Below are positions 35,232-45,998 of a stretch of 64,000 nucleotides of DNA, piece after piece (the first letter of the stretch is position 1; every line of letters starts with the position of its first letter). The notes below the pieces were generated by a model. The model ran no database searches. It was not told the DNA's origin and saw only the letters and a list, made by a program, of their open reading frames with translations. Source of the stretch: Paraburkholderia bonniea (GTDB taxonomy: Bacteria > Pseudomonadota > Gammaproteobacteria > Burkholderiales > Burkholderiaceae). Location: contig NZ_QPEQ01000001.1 of NCBI RefSeq assembly GCF_009455625.1, forward strand, positions 186,001-250,000, written 5' to 3'. The position numbers and the translations under genes are program-made.

Positions 35232-35675
35232 ATGAAGAAGTACTTTCTACCGCTGTTATGCATCCTCGCCGCTAGCTGCTCCACACGCGGCCAGCTTGAT
35301 CCCGACGTCATGCAGATTGCCAGCGCGCCATTAACCTGCGCGAACCCGGCCGAATGCACCGAGTGGTGGGGCCGGGCACAAACCTGGATCACACAGCACT
35401 CGCGCTATCCCGTCGAAATCTCCAACGACTCACTGATTCAAACCGCCGCCCCAGATGGCGGCAAACGCGCGCTGGCTTACCAGATCACCCGCAGCCCCAA
35501 CCCGGATGGCTCCGCCACGCTGGATTTCGCCGCTCACTGCGACAGCACGCTAGGGTGCCGCCCTAACCCGTGGCAAGCAGGCGCTGATTTCAAAGCGTTC
35601 GTGCGCGGCATGTCAAATCAGGCTCCCGCTCCGGCCGCCCCTGAAGCCGCGCTACCCGCCTCAACGATCCGGTAA
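35232..35675 (+). CDS. Small lipoprotein of unknown function
   Basis: 147 aa. Signal peptide with lipobox LAASC (lipidated Cys near residue 16), then a small globular domain with four further Cys (TCANPAEC and HCDSTLGC) likely forming disulfides, and a Pro/Ala tail. ATG 35232 has aaggaggc 8 bp upstream. I recognise no precise family; similar small periplasmic lipoproteins are common in Burkholderia. The gene is alone. Confidence 0.75.
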   Translation: MKKYFLPLLCILAASCSTRGQLDPDVMQIASAPLTCANPAECTEWWGRAQTWITQHSRYPVEISNDSLIQTAAPDGGKRALAYQITRSPNPDGSATLDFAAHCDSTLGCRPNPWQAGADFKAFVRGMSNQAPAPAAPEAALPASTIR

Positions 35676-35750
35676 GAACCGCTCGGTAAAAACAACCGGC
35701 CAGACCAGGCACAGCCCGAGGCCGTTGCTACATCAGTTCAGCGTGACTCA

Positions 35751-37497
<1,747 letters not shown>

Positions 37498-37813
37498 CCC
37501 TTCTCTTTATTTGTTTGTTAAGCGGAATACGCCACGGCCGCGATTATGAAGAGCACTGCTTTCAGCAGACTTACCTAGCTTGTCTGCTTGCCTACCGGCG
37601 GATGATTTGAGGTATGCCTGAGGCCAAGGAGTAAAAGCGTTAAGGCGGCGGGAAAAGCGGGGGCGGCGGCCAGAAATAAAGTAGCTAGAACACACTCTTT
37701 ATTTAATCATCAGCCGCACGCCCCTACGGAGTTGCTTTCAAATAGATCTAGCAAAATCTCAATGCCAGTACGACGATTGACTCTTGAAATGCGCCCTTAC
37801 TGGAGAGCATAAT
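37498..37813. other. Gap between MFS and AT-rich orphan gene
   Basis: 316 bp becoming AT-rich towards 37814. It holds the MFS promoter and the 3' flank of the orphan. No gene or clear terminator. Confidence 0.4.
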
Positions 37814-38617
37814 TTATTTATTTAGATATTTATCAATCATTGCCTTACTGTAACTCAACAGATTATCTACAGCTGGAAAATCATCTTTAGAGAAAACTTG
37901 AGATTTAGACTCCGCCAAAAAATCGAGCCGCTTATCAAACTCTTTCATCTCAGCAAAAGTAGCCTTAATAAGATGTACGGAATTCATTTCAGGGGAACTA
38001 TTAAATTTAGTCCAAAACTCGTAGAGCATCGGCGTTAACAATGCTTTATCATTAAATAGTTTACTTATTTTTCCATCAGCTTCAAGCAACTGCGTCAAAG
38101 CCGAAGCATATTCTTTTTTCTTCGAAATATGTTTATTAAAATTCGCAAAGAATGAGCTTTCTCTTAATTTTTCCGGACGTGATTCATAATCAAATAAAAA
38201 TTCCTCATCGCCAAATTTTCTCTGCTCCATAGAAATTCCCGCCATGAAAAAACAATCTATAGCCCCCTCTAAATTTTTAGAATTGACAGACCGATTCGAA
38301 ACATCAAAATTCGTTATCAGATCTTTTAAAGTTTGAATAGATTTAAAAATATCATTGTTAATTCCATTTAAAATCTCAGCCCTTTGATAAGCTGCGAGCA
38401 TACGTAAATCAATGCCTCTCTCGATTTCCGCATGATCAAATCGAACATTATTCATCGAAAACCGCTGCTGCGCATGAGTCGCAGAAGGATTATCGGTTTC
38501 GACAATAGCACAAGGCTTCCCCGCTATTTCTGGAGATGCCGTTTCAAGATCCTGACTTCCCTCATTCAATGTCTTGCCATTAACAGAAGATGATTTTACA
38601 AATTGATTAGTGAGCAT
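37814..38617 (-). CDS. AT-rich orphan protein, unknown
   Basis: 267 aa. Base composition is much more AT-rich than neighbours, suggesting horizontal transfer. No signal peptide or TM. The first ~50 residues are rich in Ser, Asn, Thr and Gln, and the rest is mainly helical and charged. That profile is often seen in type III effectors, but no effector family is recognised and no secretion genes are adjacent. A single open frame of this length in AT-rich DNA is very unlikely by chance. Confidence 0.7.
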   Translation of the reverse strand: MLTNQFVKSSSVNGKTLNEGSQDLETASPEIAGKPCAIVETDNPSATHAQQRFSMNNVRFDHAEIERGIDLRMLAAYQRAEILNGINNDIFKSIQTLKDLITNFDVSNRSVNSKNLEGAIDCFFMAGISMEQRKFGDEEFLFDYESRPEKLRESSFFANFNKHISKKKEYASALTQLLEADGKISKLFNDKALLTPMLYEFWTKFNSSPEMNSVHLIKATFAEMKEFDKRLDFLAESKSQVFSKDDFPAVDNLLSYSKAMIDKYLNK

Positions 38618-38696
38618 TTTCGGTTAATTCCTCTCAAGATATTATTTATAAATATTGCCAATCTAAGTAACCTCGCTCTGACAAACGTTCCATCCG

Positions 38697-38767
38697 AACA
38701 GCCCAGCGCTCAGTCACCGGCACACGTTCCATTTCTGGAACACTGTGTTTCACCACGCTGGGCTGTT
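38697..38767. other. 71-bp imperfect palindrome between orphan gene and pirin
   Basis: Arms aacagcccagcg (38697-38708) and cgctgggctgtt (38756-38767) are perfect; inside, gttcca/tggaac (38725-38740) forms a second stem with a tttc loop. It could be a bidirectional terminator, a small RNA, or a protein-binding site. Confidence 0.5.
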
Positions 38768-38891
38768 GCACTCGTTTAACGTCCGCATCTGGTACAGACC
38801 GTTCGCCGCGCTGCGTCTGCGTGCGCTTCATGCACGTCAAACAGGTAAAGCGCAGCAGCCCAACCAGAAAGAACAGAAAGGAGCACGCACC

Positions 38892-39764
38892 ATGAATCCC
38901 ATCCAGCCAGCCAGCGTTCAAACCTTCCATCGCGGCATCGCCCGCCTGTCGAGCCCGTCCGTGCAACCCGGCATGAATCACACTCATCGCGCGCGTGAGC
39001 TGATTCGCCCTGGCGACTGGGCGGCGATTGATCCATTCATCCTGATGATGGAAGACTGGTTTCCACGTGGCGTGTTCGAGCTGCATCCTCATCGCGGCCT
39101 CGAAACCGTGACCTTCATCATCGACGGCCAGCTCGATCACCAGGACAGCCATGGCAACCAGGGCTCGATTCGCCCGGGTGACGCGCAGTGGATGACCGCG
39201 GGTAGCGGCATCATCCACAACGAAGTGCCCGCCGCCGATAGCGTGGTGCATAGCCTGCAACTGTGGGTCAACCTGCCCGCCGCGAGCAAGATGGTGCCGC
39301 CGCGCTATCAGGATCTGACGGCTGACAAAGTGCCCGTGCGGCATGAACCAGGTGTCGAAATCCGGGTGTATTCGGGGGCTTCGAACGAGGTCCAGTCCGG
39401 CACCATGAACTACACGCCGGTAAAAATGCTGCTGATCCGGATGGCACCAGGCACGACGCTAACGGAAACCATCCCCGCCGATTACAACGGCTTCGTGTAT
39501 GTCATGAAAGGAGCACTGGAGGCCGGTGCCGATCAGGCCCAGCGTGTCGCGGCAAACCAGTTGGGCTGGCTCACACGCGATGCTGCGCACCACAGCTCCG
39601 ACGTGCGGCTCAAGGCTGGCGACGAGCCCACCGAACTGCTGCTAGTGGCTGGCCAGCCGCTGCACGAACCCGTCGTGGCACGTGGCCCATTCGTGATGAA
39701 CACGCCTGAGCAGATCAGCGATGCCTATCGTGATTACCGCGAAGGGCGCTTCGCTACCGAGTAA
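38892..39764 (+). CDS. Pirin family protein
   Basis: 290 aa bicupin. N-terminal metal site visible in HPHRGLETVTFIIDG ... LDHQDSHGN (His-His-His) with the Glu in IIHNE. Pirins are non-haem iron proteins; bacterial members include quercetinase-like dioxygenases and regulators of metabolism. ATG 38892 has aaaggag 8 bp upstream. Followed by a strong terminator, so it is a single-gene unit. Confidence 0.9.
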   Translation: MNPIQPASVQTFHRGIARLSSPSVQPGMNHTHRARELIRPGDWAAIDPFILMMEDWFPRGVFELHPHRGLETVTFIIDGQLDHQDSHGNQGSIRPGDAQWMTAGSGIIHNEVPAADSVVHSLQLWVNLPAASKMVPPRYQDLTADKVPVRHEPGVEIRVYSGASNEVQSGTMNYTPVKMLLIRMAPGTTLTETIPADYNGFVYVMKGALEAGADQAQRVAANQLGWLTRDAAHHSSDVRLKAGDEPTELLLVAGQPLHEPVVARGPFVMNTPEQISDAYRDYREGRFATE

Positions 39765-39785
39765 GTGGCGCATGAATTGCATCTG

Positions 39786-39830
39786 AAAGGGCGGCAGCCG
39801 GGTTAGCGCTGCCGCCCTTTCTTGTTTTTT
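39786..39830 (+). terminator. Rho-independent terminator after pirin
   Basis: aaagggcggcag (39786-39797) pairs with ctgccgcccttt (39809-39820), then cttgtttttt. Strong GC stem with T-run. Confidence 0.9.
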
Positions 39831-40106
39831 ATGAGGTGCTCCGCGATTGCATCTACCCCGCACCGTAATCTCACGTAACGCCGCGCGAACCCTCCGTAAT
39901 CCCCTCCACACCCTGCCGCATTACCCTGTCGCTTTTGCGTGCCCTATACGCTCCCTATACGTGGCTACGGCATGGCTGAGCTACCATGCCGCAGCCACGC
40001 GCCATCGCGGTGGCCCATGTTTCAGCCGCATTACCGGCCTGGCCCCGGCCCTGCCGCGCGCGACACGCCGCCACGCCAGCACACCGAATCAACAGGAATT
40101 CACCGC
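39831..40106. other. Gap upstream of the efflux lipoprotein
   Basis: No gene supported. The frame of the lipoprotein is open back to 39939 but the extra residues (HAPSRWPMF...) are not family-like. Presumably holds the promoter. Confidence 0.4.
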
Positions 40107-41858
40107 ATGCCGTCCGAATCTCGCCTTTGCCCGCGTCCACTGAGCCGCAACGCCACTTTGGCCATAGCCTTGGCCGCATTGCTCACGGGCTGCGCCGTGG
40201 GGCCGGACTACAAACGGCCCATGGCGGAGATTCCGGCGTCATACAAAGAAGCCGCCGACGGCTGGAAGCTGGCTCAACCCGCCGACCAGCACGACCGGGG
40301 CGCATGGTGGCTGATCTATCAAGACGCGCAACTGAACGCGCTCGAAGAACGGCTTAACGCCTCGAACCAGACCATTGCCCAGTTCGCCGCCGCCTATCGT
40401 CAGGCCCGTGCGCTAGTTGGCGAGGCCCGCGCCGCGTATTTCCCGGTGATTGGGGCAACGGCCAGCGGCTCACGCAACCGTAGCAGCTCGCTCTCCGGCA
40501 GCGGAAGTAGTGGGAGCAGTGCGGGTTCGGGAAGCATCGGCAATAGCGCCAATCTGACACTTGATGCGACTTGGGAGCCTGATCTGTGGGGCAAAGTCAG
40601 CCGCGCGGTCGCCGCGCAACAGGCGGGACAGCAAGGCGCGGCGGCTGATCTGGCGAATGCCCGGCTGTCTGCGCAGGCCACGCTGGCGCAGACGTATTTT
40701 TCGTTGCGCGCGCTCGACGCCACACAAAAACTGCTCGACGACACCGTTCAGGCCTATCAGCGCTCACTGGATCTGACACAAAACCGTTACGCCCAGGGCG
40801 TCGCAGCGCGAGCGGATGTGATTCAGGCGCAAACCCAGCTGCAATCGGCCCAGGCGGCGGCCATCGACAACGGCGTGGCCCGAGCGCAAAACGAGCATGC
40901 GATTGCGGTGCTGATCGGCGAACCTGCCTCGGTTTTTTCGCTAGCGCCGATGCCGCTGGACGCCACGCCGCCTGCGGTGCCACTGCAAATGCCGTCCGCC
41001 CTGCTTGAGCGCCGGCCCGATATCGCCTCAGCGGAACGCAAAGCCGCCGCCGCCAACGAACAGATCGGCATCGCCATCGCCGCGTTTTTCCCCTCACTGA
41101 CACTTTCGGCGAACGGCGGCTTCCAGAGTTCGGTGATGTCGCAGCTCTTCACCGCCCCGGCGCGCTTCTGGACGCTCGGGCCGCAACTGGCGGCAACGCT
41201 CTTCGATGCGGGGCTACGCCAAGCCCAGACCGAAGCAGCGCGAGCTGCCTACGATCAAGAGGTGGCGCTATACCGGCAAACGGTGCTGACAGCATTTCAG
41301 GACGTCGAAGACAACCTCGCATCGCAACGCATTCTTGCGCGGGAAATCGCGGTGCAACAGCAGGCCGTGACATCGGCGCGGCAAGCGCTGGCGATCGTCA
41401 CTAACCAGTATCAGTCGGGCATCGTCGACTATCTGAGCGTGCTGAGCGCGCAAACCACAGCGTTCAATGCCGAGCAGAAACTGGCAACGCTGGCGGGGCA
41501 GCGCATGGTGTCGTCGGTGGGATTGGTGAAAGCGCTAGGCGGCGGCTGGGATACCGCGCAGATGAATCAGGAAACTGGCGCGATGGCTGCGCCTGAGGCG
41601 GCGTCGGGTGCTTCGGGTGCTTCGGGTGCTTCGGGTGCTTCGGGTGTTTCGGGTGTTTCGGGTGTTTCGGGTGTTTCGGGTGTTTCGGGTGTTTCGGGTG
41701 TTTCGGGTGTTTCGGGTGTTTCGGGTGTTTCGGGTGTTTCGGGTGTTTCGGGTACTTCGGGTACTTCGGGTACTTCAAGCTCTTCAAGCGCGGCGGCAAC
41801 CCCAGCAACTTCGACCACAGCCACCCCATCAAAAACAGCAACAACAAACGCGCTATAA
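40107..41858 (+). CDS. Outer-membrane efflux lipoprotein (NodT/OprM family) with SGV repeat tail
   Basis: 583 aa. Signal with lipobox LLTGC, then AVGPDYKRP, the hallmark N-terminus of TolC-like RND outer-membrane lipoproteins, two OEP repeats, LLERRPDIASAERKAAAANEQIGIAIAAF-type block and GGGWD near the end. A tail of about 90 residues follows, largely SG(A/V/T) triplets encoded by 19 units of 9 bp. It forms the outer-membrane channel of a tripartite pump, but no adaptor or inner-membrane pump gene is next to it. ATG 40107 follows acaggaa. Confidence 0.92.
   Translation: MPSESRLCPRPLSRNATLAIALAALLTGCAVGPDYKRPMAEIPASYKEAADGWKLAQPADQHDRGAWWLIYQDAQLNALEERLNASNQTIAQFAAAYRQARALVGEARAAYFPVIGATASGSRNRSSSLSGSGSSGSSAGSGSIGNSANLTLDATWEPDLWGKVSRAVAAQQAGQQGAAADLANARLSAQATLAQTYFSLRALDATQKLLDDTVQAYQRSLDLTQNRYAQGVAARADVIQAQTQLQSAQAAAIDNGVARAQNEHAIAVLIGEPASVFSLAPMPLDATPPAVPLQMPSALLERRPDIASAERKAAAANEQIGIAIAAFFPSLTLSANGGFQSSVMSQLFTAPARFWTLGPQLAATLFDAGLRQAQTEAARAAYDQEVALYRQTVLTAFQDVEDNLASQRILAREIAVQQQAVTSARQALAIVTNQYQSGIVDYLSVLSAQTTAFNAEQKLATLAGQRMVSSVGLVKALGGGWDTAQMNQETGAMAAPEAASGASGASGASGASGVSGVSGVSGVSGVSGVSGVSGVSGVSGVSGVSGVSGTSGTSGTSSSSSAAATPATSTTATPSKTATTNAL
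41604..41774. repeat. 9-bp tandem repeat, 19 units
   Basis: tcgggtgct x4, tcgggtgtt x12, tcgggtact x3, encoding SGA/SGV/SGT at the C-terminus of the efflux lipoprotein. In-frame period; three clean unit blocks indicate stepwise expansion. Confidence 0.95.
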
Positions 41859-41917
41859 GCCCCTCGCTCCTGCCCCACCCCTGCCGCTAGCGTTAAACGC
41901 TGAAACCCACGCCCAAC

Positions 41918-42697
41918 CTAGCGCGCGAAAACCAGCGCCACCGAATCCGGCCCATTCGGCCGGCCCAACAAGTTCAACAGCCCGGCAAGGTTCTCACGGG
42001 CTTCAGCCGCAGAGCTAGCGGAGCCCTGAAACGACACCGCGCCTTCACGCAGCGTGCCATGGCCGCTCAGCATCAACGGGCCTTTAGTGGTTGAAAGATC
42101 GAGCGTCGCGCCCGCGCCTTCCGCCTGGAACACCACCCGGTAAGAACCCAGCGGCTTGACCCGCGAAACCCGCGAGCTCATCTCGTTGAGCGTGATGACC
42201 AACTGGCCAAACGCCTCTGAGCCAAAACTGCGCCAATCGGTCCAGCTCAACCGCACATCGCCTTGCAGATCGAGGGTGTTGAACGGCGCACCCAGACCCG
42301 CCAGCAGCGCCGCTGGCACCCCGATCCCGCCCGCGCTCAGCGTCGCGCCCCGCAGTTGCGCATCGACCCGCACGGCATCCGGCATCGCATCCGTTTGCCG
42401 CATCTGCATCCGCACTCGGCCGGTGAAGAGTGGCCAGAACGCAGTCTGCCATTCGATCCGTCCAGGCAGCACCGTCGCGCCGCTGGCGTCCGTCCCCGCC
42501 GCCAGCATCAGGGTGGCCGAACCACGCCAGAGCGAGCCCGATGGATCGGCCAGATTGATGTGGCCGTTAGTCGCCTTGGCAAACATCGGCGCGATCCATG
42601 CTGCGGGTAACAACGCTATCAGCGTCGCCCCGCTCGACAGCACGCCGACCAGCACCCACGGTAGGGCAGCGCGCACGCGCCGCATCCAGAAAGTCAT
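41918..42697 (-). CDS. gspN: Type II secretion protein N
   Basis: About 259 aa. One N-terminal TM (LPWVLVGVLSSGATLIALLPAAWI) and a periplasmic domain with the GspN blocks NLADPSGSLWRGSATLML and LPGRIEWQTAFW. Last gene of the gsp operon. I choose ATG 42697 (acagga upstream, matches usual N-terminus); a start at 42727 that overlaps the gspM stop by one base (TGATG) is also possible. Confidence 0.9.
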   Translation of the reverse strand: MTFWMRRVRAALPWVLVGVLSSGATLIALLPAAWIAPMFAKATNGHINLADPSGSLWRGSATLMLAAGTDASGATVLPGRIEWQTAFWPLFTGRVRMQMRQTDAMPDAVRVDAQLRGATLSAGGIGVPAALLAGLGAPFNTLDLQGDVRLSWTDWRSFGSEAFGQLVITLNEMSSRVSRVKPLGSYRVVFQAEGAGATLDLSTTKGPLMLSGHGTLREGAVSFQGSASSAAEARENLAGLLNLLGRPNGPDSVALVFAR

Positions 42698-42726
42698 AAA
42701 AAATCCTGTCCTGTCGCCAGAGGCCA

Positions 42727-43239
42727 TCAACGGGAGCCTGAGGCGCTAGCCGGTTGCAGCACCACGCTCAAATCAACCTGGCCGTCGTCCTTAAGCGCCG
42801 TGAAATGCGCCTCGGAAACCTGCACCTTGAACTGGCGGCGCACCTCATCAAGCCAGGTGATCCAGGCTGGAAACGACGCGTTTTTCATTTGCACCTGCAC
42901 CGCACTGCCCATCAATTGCACCTGGACTGGCGCGAAGCCACGCTCATTCAAAGAGGCGCTCAGCGCATCCTTCAGTGCCCCGCCGGTCGGCGCAATGCTT
43001 TGGCTCGCCGCCGACAGCGCACGCGCATCGTTGGCCTGCGCATTCATTTGCGCCAGTTGCCGCTGCAATCCCGGCAAAGTTTCGCGCAAACGCGTCCGGC
43101 CTTCTTGCGCCGGAGCCCACAGCACGGACCACGCCAGCACCACGCCAAGCGCAATGGCACCCCATGTCAGCAGCGCTTTTTCGCGTGACGTGCGGGCTTC
43201 CCAAAAGCCAGACCATGTTTCAAGCAATTCGGTTTTCAT
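42727..43239 (-). CDS. gspM: Type II secretion protein M
   Basis: 170 aa. Bitopic inner-membrane platform protein: short cytoplasmic N-terminus (WEARTSREKALLTW), one TM (GAIALGVVLAWSVLWAP), then a periplasmic ferredoxin-like domain. The ATG overlaps the gspL stop by 4 nt (ATGA), which sets the start at 43239 rather than 43260. It pairs with GspL. Confidence 0.92.
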   Translation of the reverse strand: MKTELLETWSGFWEARTSREKALLTWGAIALGVVLAWSVLWAPAQEGRTRLRETLPGLQRQLAQMNAQANDARALSAASQSIAPTGGALKDALSASLNERGFAPVQVQLMGSAVQVQMKNASFPAWITWLDEVRRQFKVQVSEAHFTALKDDGQVDLSVVLQPASASGSR

Positions 43240-44678
43240 TGGCCGCTCCTGATGGTCCATTTGCCAGTGCTGCTATCAATCGCGCCAGTCAGCCCGTTAC
43301 GCGCCAGGCGCTGGCCCAGATCGGGATCAACTTTGATTTGAGGCTTGAAGCTCACTTCAAGCCGGTGATCGTGATAATCGAGCGCGGCGATGCCGTTCAC
43401 CGGCACCGGCCCAAGCGAGCGCGCGAGGCCATCGGCCAGCGACAGAAAATCGTCCGGCGAAAGCTCACCCGCCGCCACCCGCAGTTGCTGCAACTGCCGC
43501 GACATTTGATCGGGTGCATCGAGCACTACCGTGGTTTTGGGGAAGGCATTGAACAGCAGCTCGGTCATCTGCGCGTGAATCGCATCACGCTGGCGTGCCA
43601 GCATCAGCCATTGCACGTTCGCCCCGATCAGCGCGATCACCACGCTCGCCACCGCCAGCATCACCGGCACGCGCAAGCGCCGCAACAGCGCGCGATCCAG
43701 CCGCCATGGCTGCACCGAAAACTCAAACTGGCACAGATCGAAGCGGCAATCACAGGCACGCCGCGCGAGAGTTTCGAAGGTCAGCGGCTGCGCGCCGGGG
43801 AACAATGCCGCAACCGTAGGACGAGCCGTCGATGACGCCCGCTGCGTCTCGCCAGGCATGTCACTCAGCCGGTAGAGCTTGACTGGGGCTTCGCCCGCGA
43901 GCGTGCGCAGCGTCGGCGCGACCGCCGCCGCAGGCAGCGCCAGGCCTTCGCCATACAGCCCGCGCACCAGCGCCAGTTCAACGCACGGCACGCTGGCCTC
44001 TGGCACCGCTTCGCCCAGCAACGCAGGTGCAGTGGGCACCACCATGCCCAGCACCGCCGCCACCATCGGCGTCGCTGGAGCGACAGCGGGCAGCGCGCTG
44101 CTGGTTGCGGCCGGATCGGCATCAGCGTTTGCGTTTGTCTCTACGTTTACCTCTGCATCAACCTTGGCCGCTGCCAGCGCGGCGTTTGCGGCTTCCGCCT
44201 GCGCGGCCAGCGCCTGCGCTTCAGCCAGCACAGCCGTCGCTTGCGGCAAACAGCGCATCACCGGCACGGCCCGCAGATTGCGCTGGCCTGCCGCGGCGAA
44301 GCTCTCGCAGATAAAGCGGAACCAGCCCCGGTCAATCACCGCCAGCAGCTTGCGCCCGCCGCCTAATGGCTCGGGGTCTAGCGCGATGTGGCAGGTTTGC
44401 GGGTCCTGGATCAGTTGGTCTTCGACAATGTTCGGCAGCGCCTGGCGCAACCGGGGGCCTTTCAGCGGCGGCACCGTCGCCGCCAGCATCAGCAGGTCAC
44501 GTGCCGCGATCATCAAGATCGTCGTGGAAGCACGCGGCAGCAAAGCCAGCGACGAGCGGCCCGCACGCTGCGTGCGGCCCGCTTTGTCGAGCAACAAAAA
44601 CGGCAGGTCCGGCAGTTGCCATTCCTGTGAGGGCACCGCCGGATCACGCGGCGGCAATAGAACGATCAGCGTGCTCAA
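43236..44678 (-). CDS. gspL: Type II secretion protein L
   Basis: 480 aa. Cytoplasmic actin-like domain that binds GspE (LKGPRLRQALPNIVEDQLI), a TM near residue 335-355 (VPVMLAVASVVIALIGANV) and a periplasmic domain that dimerises with GspM. A low-complexity Ala/Asn/Asp-rich insertion (residues ~165-200) interrupts the cytoplasmic part and is partly built from short DNA repeats (gcgtttgcgttt around 44127). It is separated from gspK by 54 bp containing a ggttca hexamer repeat. Confidence 0.92.
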   Translation of the reverse strand: MSTLIVLLPPRDPAVPSQEWQLPDLPFLLLDKAGRTQRAGRSSLALLPRASTTILMIAARDLLMLAATVPPLKGPRLRQALPNIVEDQLIQDPQTCHIALDPEPLGGGRKLLAVIDRGWFRFICESFAAAGQRNLRAVPVMRCLPQATAVLAEAQALAAQAEAANAALAAAKVDAEVNVETNANADADPAATSSALPAVAPATPMVAAVLGMVVPTAPALLGEAVPEASVPCVELALVRGLYGEGLALPAAAVAPTLRTLAGEAPVKLYRLSDMPGETQRASSTARPTVAALFPGAQPLTFETLARRACDCRFDLCQFEFSVQPWRLDRALLRRLRVPVMLAVASVVIALIGANVQWLMLARQRDAIHAQMTELLFNAFPKTTVVLDAPDQMSRQLQQLRVAAGELSPDDFLSLADGLARSLGPVPVNGIAALDYHDHRLEVSFKPQIKVDPDLGQRLARNGLTGAIDSSTGKWTIRSGQ

Positions 44679-44732
44679 GGGCCACTCTCTCCAGATAAAG
44701 CGTTATTCGAACATTCAGGTTCAGGTTCAGAT

Positions 44733-45998
44733 TCAGGTCTGGTCACGCACCCACACGATGCGCGTGGTGTGGGTTTGCGCATCGCGGTACAGCAGCGTGG
44801 TCCGGCTTACTTGCGCCCGTTCGTGCTGCACATCCCCGTGGATCAGAAAGTAAGACGTATTGACGTCAAGCAGATCAAGCGCCACGGTGGGCTGCTGCAC
44901 GCCCGCACCGCGCAATGCCAGTTGCACGTCGCTGATGTTATGAAAAAACACCGTCTCGCGGCGTGCGGTAAAGGCCTGTGCGCTCGACAAGTTCATGCCC
45001 GGCACCACGGCGGCGATCACCTCGGGCTTGGCGGTATTCATGTTGAGCGCCGTTGGTGTGGGCAGCACCGTGACGAATGCGCGCAAACGCGCCACCTCCT
45101 CCACCGTGAAGCCCGGCACATCCAGCAGCGAATCCACGCTGGTCATTTGCAACGGCGCGACGCTCGCGTTGTCATCGCTATCGGACAAACCAGGCGCGTC
45201 GGTGAAATTACTCCCGCCGATCACTCCGCCCTCTTGCGGCGGCGTCACAGCCGTTGGCGTGCCAGACGGAGAAGTTTGCGTCTGAAACCGCGTCGCCGAC
45301 TGCGCAAGGCCCGCCCGCAGTTGCAGCGCGGTTTTCTTCGCTAACTGACCATCAATCCCGAGCAAGCCCAGCAAACGCTGAAACGCCAGCACCTGCTCCA
45401 TATTGAGCTGCAGCATGCCTGGCCCGGCATTCGACACCAGATTGCGCAAATTGAACTTGGCTTGGGCATCTTCAATCGAGCCGGATAAATACGTCGCCGC
45501 GCCTTGCTCGGCCCGCACATCGCCAATCTGCCCGAGAAAATCCGACAGACGGGTTTTCGCAATCGGCACACCCCACACGCCACCGAGGTAAGTGATGCCT
45601 GCCGAGGTATCGCCTTCCGAGCGCAGGATCAACCGGGTCCAGTCCAACGCACCGCGCGCCACCCACTGCGCCTGGGCCAGCAACCGCTGATTCTCGATCC
45701 GGCGAATCTGCACCTGCTGCCGCCACAACATCCCCGACACGAGAATGGCGGACAGCGCCACCACCAGCAGCGCGCTGATAATCGCCACGCCACGCGAGCG
45801 GCGCGGGTTTGGGCGGAATGTGATGGTGGTGGCCGTGGTGGTGGCCGCCATGGCCGAGCCCTTGGTCGAGCCCTTGGTTTTTGCCAGGCCGGTGGTGGCA
45901 GTGGCGATGGCCTTTGCGGAGCTTGAGCTTGAGCCCAAGCCAATAACAACACCCGAACCTGAACGAGCCCCATGCGAACGCGGTTCTTGCATCGTCAC
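44733..45998 (-). CDS. gspK: Type II secretion minor pseudopilin K
   Basis: Up to 421 aa. Pseudopilin tip protein: hydrophobic helix RGVAIISALLVVALSAILVSGMLWRQQ lacking Glu5, as usual for GspK, then the alpha-helical domain (FNLRNLVSN, NMNTAKPEVIAAVVPGM). The N-terminus before the helix is unusually long (~70 residues) and Ser/Thr/Ala-rich. Starts: GTG 45998 (GTGA overlap with gspJ), ATG 45992, or ATG 45851, which would give a more ordinary ~21-residue leader. Which is used cannot be decided here. Confidence 0.9.
   Translation of the reverse strand: MTMQEPRSHGARSGSGVVIGLGSSSSSAKAIATATTGLAKTKGSTKGSAMAATTTATTITFRPNPRRSRGVAIISALLVVALSAILVSGMLWRQQVQIRRIENQRLLAQAQWVARGALDWTRLILRSEGDTSAGITYLGGVWGVPIAKTRLSDFLGQIGDVRAEQGAATYLSGSIEDAQAKFNLRNLVSNAGPGMLQLNMEQVLAFQRLLGLLGIDGQLAKKTALQLRAGLAQSATRFQTQTSPSGTPTAVTPPQEGGVIGGSNFTDAPGLSDSDDNASVAPLQMTSVDSLLDVPGFTVEEVARLRAFVTVLPTPTALNMNTAKPEVIAAVVPGMNLSSAQAFTARRETVFFHNISDVQLALRGAGVQQPTVALDLLDVNTSYFLIHGDVQHERAQVSRTTLLYRDAQTHTTRIVWVRDQT

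Noticed and set aside
39786..39830. Small RNA gene
   Set aside because: The structure and T-run are fully explained as the pirin terminator.
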